From positions 248,001-312,000 of the forward strand of contig JANFAH010000005.1 in assembly GCA_024663395.1 (NCBI GenBank): 64,000 bases of DNA, in the 5' to 3' direction. The first letter of the stretch is position 1; each line of letters begins with the position of its first letter. The notes under the pieces were generated by a model. The model worked only from the letters and a program-made list of their open reading frames with translations. It was not told where the DNA came from and made no database searches. Below are positions 60,825 to 64,000 of this stretch, in pieces. A program made the translations under genes and the position numbers. The DNA comes from Pisolithus tinctorius (Eukaryota > Basidiomycota > Agaricomycetes > Boletales > Pisolithaceae).

Positions 60825-61260
60825 TGTAAGTTAGGTATTTAGCGATCCTAGGGAGTGCAGGGGACTCCTAGGGCTTGATAGGAATGGGTCAAGTTCGACC
60901 CAAAGGGACTCTGAGCTTGGATTGGTGAAAAAGAGACAAATGAGTGACTGGAGTTGGTCAAAACAAATGGAATGGGGAAATGAGTGAATAACGGCGTCTG
61001 GAGGTCGTCTGGGAGTGCCTCAGTGAGGGCTTGTTGCAGTCTCACTTTCGCAGTCTTGGATTTTGCTGTCTTGCAGTCTGGTTCCCTTCTTTTTTTTGTT
61101 GTGTACTGTAGACCTACACTAGTGCGCAAAAATGCTGACTAAGCTACCAAAAATGCGCCACAAAGGTAGGCTAAGTATCACTAATGTAAATCAAAGCAAA
61201 AACACAATAGAAAGGATAAAATAATTAAATCACCTCAGTAGGGAGTACTTACTCCCTACA
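60825..61260 (-). repeat. Probable 3' LTR of gypsy element D
   Basis: 436 bp with TG..CA ends (tgtaagttaggtattta to ggagtacttactccctaca), lying directly downstream (on the minus strand) of integrase-derived coding sequence. The partner LTR and target duplication are not in view, so the boundaries are tentative. Confidence 0.5.
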
Positions 61261-61554
61261 GCAGGTTAGTTGGAGAATCAGGTCAAGGAGATCAGTCCCT
61301 CAGATTTGATGATTCATGGGTGATGGGCAGAGGAGATGGTTCCTGCACATTCTGCAAGTCTTCCAGAAAATTGACCTGCATAGTAATGTCTTGTGCAGGT
61401 GTTGAAGACCCATCCATCCTGTTTAATTTCTTGTGTGTGACTGGCAGTGGAGTAGTGTTCTCTTGGTTCTCTATTGTACTGTCTGTCCTGACTGTCATCC
61501 TGTCATATCATACATTCTACTGCTATGTTCATGTCCACATCTGCCTCCATCTGA

Positions 61555-62700
61555 CTAAGCCAATGTGGCTGTGTCCTCATGTCCTGTCCCCCTGGTCCCC
61601 CTACTCCATGTGCCCCCTTCAAAGATGACAATGTCCTCATCATCTACTAATGCCTCCTCCTCTACATTGAGCTGTGGTTCATCCTCAATGTCCAGCTGTT
61701 TGTCCCCCTCAATGTCAGCCCACATCTCCTTGCTGCCAGGCTGCATCTCTGTTGTCCCATCTTGTGCCTTTGTGCTCTGTGGTCTGTCTCTCCCACTATC
61801 TCCTTCCTCAATCCCCTTTCCTGCCTGTTCTTTACTCCCTTCATTTCTGTTTTCCATTTCCCTTGTCTGTTTCATGAACTCTTGTTGTTCTGAGTGTAGC
61901 TGTGTTCCTTCCCTTGCCACAAATGTGCATAACCTTCTTGTGCTGAACTCTCCTGCTATGGCTTCACCAGCCAGGTTCTCTAATCTATAGGAGTTCTTTA
62001 GTCTCTCTGAAATTCTGTAGGGGCACAACCACTTAGGTAATAGTTTCTGTTCTGTTTTGAACATGTAGTCTAGGTCACTTTGGTATACTGGTACAAGTTG
62101 TCCCTTTGTGAATACAACTTCTGCACCTTGTCTTCTTAATACTTGACAATCAAACATTTGTTTTCTTCTCATTGCATGTTTGACTGCTTCCTCATATCCA
62201 TCCAGTTGTTGTTGTGCTGCATATGCCATGTGGATTGCTGCATCCACTGGTGATGGTTCTGTGGTGCTGTGTGTCAGTGCTGTGTGCTTGGTATTGATCA
62301 CCATCACCAACCTGAGTAACAGTTCTTTGGGTGAGAACTTGAGTGTTGGTAGCACTCAGTTGTTCAGCATGTGGACCATGTTGTTGAGATGATCTGGCCA
62401 CATCCTAGGTAGTTTTTCCCAGTCCGTTTCCATGTTGTCATCTTCTCCTGTGTTTGGTGTGCACAGGTGTTTGAGGATATGTAGTAGTAGCTTGTTTGTG
62501 CCCTCTACCAACCCATTAACCCATGGTGAGTATGCTGCTATGACATGATGTGTGCAGGACCACTTAGCACAGTAGGTTTTGACCTCTTTGTTGTTGAAGT
62601 GTCATGTGCCATCTGTCATGAACATCTCTGCTGCTGTGAAGTTGTTAAATATAGTTGTTAGGCCATCCACTGTGGTTTTTGCTGTCCTGGCTGTTTTGTA
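61555..62700 (-). pseudogene. Integrase C-terminal part of gypsy element D
   Basis: Minus-strand reading gives the integrase core EMFMTDGT-stop-HFNNKEVK, AAYSPWVNGLVEGTNKLLLH (catalytic Asp and Glu segments) and, after a stop near 62360, a long ORF (61555-62355). The ORF holds LVPVYQSDLDYMFKTEQKLL, PKWLCPYRISERLKNSYRLE and STRRLCTFVAREGTQL, which correspond to the integrase C-terminal GPY/F-like region. The protein ends in a long acidic tail (EDIVIFEGGTWSRG). The family differs from A and C: no chromodomain is visible and wording differs. The 5' part is cut off by B4. Confidence 0.82.
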
Positions 62701-62717
62701 CTTGCTTACCCATATGT

Positions 62718-64000
62718 CGTGAGTCAAAGTGTGGTTCAGTGGTGGAAACCAACCAAAACCAACACAAAAGACAATGAAAGCGAGTGGTTGTGTGCCTATG
62801 TGGTACCTAGATGGTAGAACCTGTTATCTGGGTGGGTTTTTGTGAGCTACAACACTCAAAGATGAGTGCTGAGGGTTGGGGGTGCTCCTGACAAAGAAGG
62901 AGCAGGAATGCGAGAGATTGTGATGGGGTAGACTGCTGTCAGCCTACAGAAGGATGGATGACAACTTAATTCAATGCTCTGAGCTGCACTGAGCTCAGGG
63001 AGGACTTGGAGTGAAGTAGATTGATGATAGACGATGATAAGCAAAGTAGATGATAATTAGACCCTTAATAAAGTCTCAACTATTGAAGCTGATAAATGAA
63101 TTACTGAGTGATGATAAACTGTGAGCAAGAGGGGCTCTCTGATGTCTTCTTCTTATTCAGCTATCTAAGTACAGTGATTTATATACAGTACAGGGGCATT
63201 GCCTATGGAAAACAAGGTGCAAATGCTTGGTAAGTGATTGGTAACTGATGAGTAAGGAATGTAAGTGGTGGGTAATCATCTTAGAAAGCATTGGTGAGCA
63301 TTGGTAAGGGTAAGTAAGCCAAAAAGCGAAGAATCAGTAAGCAAGGTCAAAAGATTGGTACGTATTGGCAATAAGTGAGTCAAAGACAGTCAGAATGTCA
63401 AAGTATGAGTCAAGTAATGTCAGAAACTGGGAAAGCACACTGGAATCGCATTAGGGGGAGGTTGTGCACGTCACATCTCAAAGCAATCACTTCTGGGCCA
63501 AAGTGGGATGACAGAGAGGCAGTGCTGATCTGATGCCAATATAGTACATCCAAAAGTGGACAGGGTGAGGGTGAGTCAGATGTCAACAGGGGTCAAGCTT
63601 TGGGGGTCTGTGGGGTGACAGGAGCATAAGGGATCACAACTTTCCCCCCCTTACTGTCCTCTCAGTGAAGCAAGTAAAAACTTCATGAATGAGGCTCTGT
63701 TGGAAGAGAGGACAAAGGGGGAGTGTCTTCTGCTGTATCTTGCAATAAGGAGGCAAGATGTGCATCATACTTGTCATGGATGTGATCAGGGAGAGTGGAG
63801 AACAGTAGATTATACTGTAGCTGTCACAATTTTGGAAGAATGATGGACAAGACTGGTATGAAGACTTTGCAGGGAGCAGGGAGGAAGGATCCATATGCTT
63901 CTTGGACTGGAGAGACTGAAACAACCACATAAGACCTTTCCAAGCAAATGACAGACCTGAGGTGACCAAAGAACATCCTCCTAGAGGTCATACTGACAAA
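62718..64000 (-). mobile_element. B-family LTR copy B4, reversed, truncated by the window edge
   Basis: The complement of the B LTR 3' end (gtgagtcaaagtgtggttca) begins at 62718 and the match continues for 1,283 bases to the window edge. The B ORF is readable on the minus strand to about 63690, with a TGA where B1/B3 have CAA. It interrupts element D. Confidence 0.85.
63178..63190 (-). promoter_or_regulatory. TATA-like box of LTR B4
   Basis: Complement of the ctgtatataaatca box seen in B1 and B3, at the equivalent place in the LTR. Confidence 0.45.

Overview
The window is nuclear DNA of a basidiomycete fungus, most likely an Agaricomycete. Genes are dense and broken by many 48-65 nt GT..AG introns. 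Several products belong to families I know mainly from mushrooms: a DUF6593 protein, a Cys-rich single-pass membrane protein, and a multi-membrane protein with a WYKYVLP-type motif. I assembled exons by eye from splice sites, reading frame and family similarity. No alignment or transcript evidence was available.

Positions 1-31.9 kb hold the host genes. In order they are: the 3' end of an unrecognised gene (1-578, +); a USP7/Ubp15-type deubiquitinase (793-5116, -); a 1,882-residue disordered protein (6313-12235, +); a GNAT acetyltransferase (14025-14631, -); a signal-peptide plus single-TM protein (15167-16370, +); a DUF6593 protein (19219-20143, +); phosphatidylserine synthase (20536-21370, -); DNA primase large subunit (21576-23438, -); phosphatidylinositol synthase (24308-25505, -); an Sso1-like syntaxin (25839-27234, -); a multi-TM protein (27453-29629, +); and an HSF-type transcription factor (29927-31686, -). 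Both CDP-alcohol phosphatidyltransferases, for PS and PI, lie within 5 kb on one strand.

Positions 32-64 kb are a nested transposon compartment. The older sequence is almost free of CpG and rich in TpG/CpA, the footprint of cytosine methylation followed by deamination. The layers are: a 1.57-kb foldback element with Tc1/mariner-like tips and flanking TA; a minisatellite of GGGCCC/AGGCCT-centred units; Ty3/gypsy element A (36493-49860, minus orientation, 5-bp duplication GGATG) inserted into that minisatellite; three copies of a 1.8-kb LTR family (B1-B3) inserted into A; and a fourth copy (B4) running off the right edge. Other pieces are a decayed TET/JBP-like 2-oxoglutarate dioxygenase gene (50.3-51.4 kb), a CpG-rich and therefore younger Ty3/gypsy chromovirus C (52958-60589, minus, duplication CATTT), and the integrase end of a further gypsy element D (60.8-62.7 kb).

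The most interesting signal is an extra gene on the antisense strand of both A and C, next to the 3' LTR. It encodes an acidic start, a Glu/Arg/Lys coiled coil and a six-cysteine cluster, and has a phase-2 intron at the same place in both elements. A second is a ~220-codon ORF shared by all B-family LTRs upstream of their TATA box. A third is a TET/JBP-type gene inside DNA that looks methylation-decayed.
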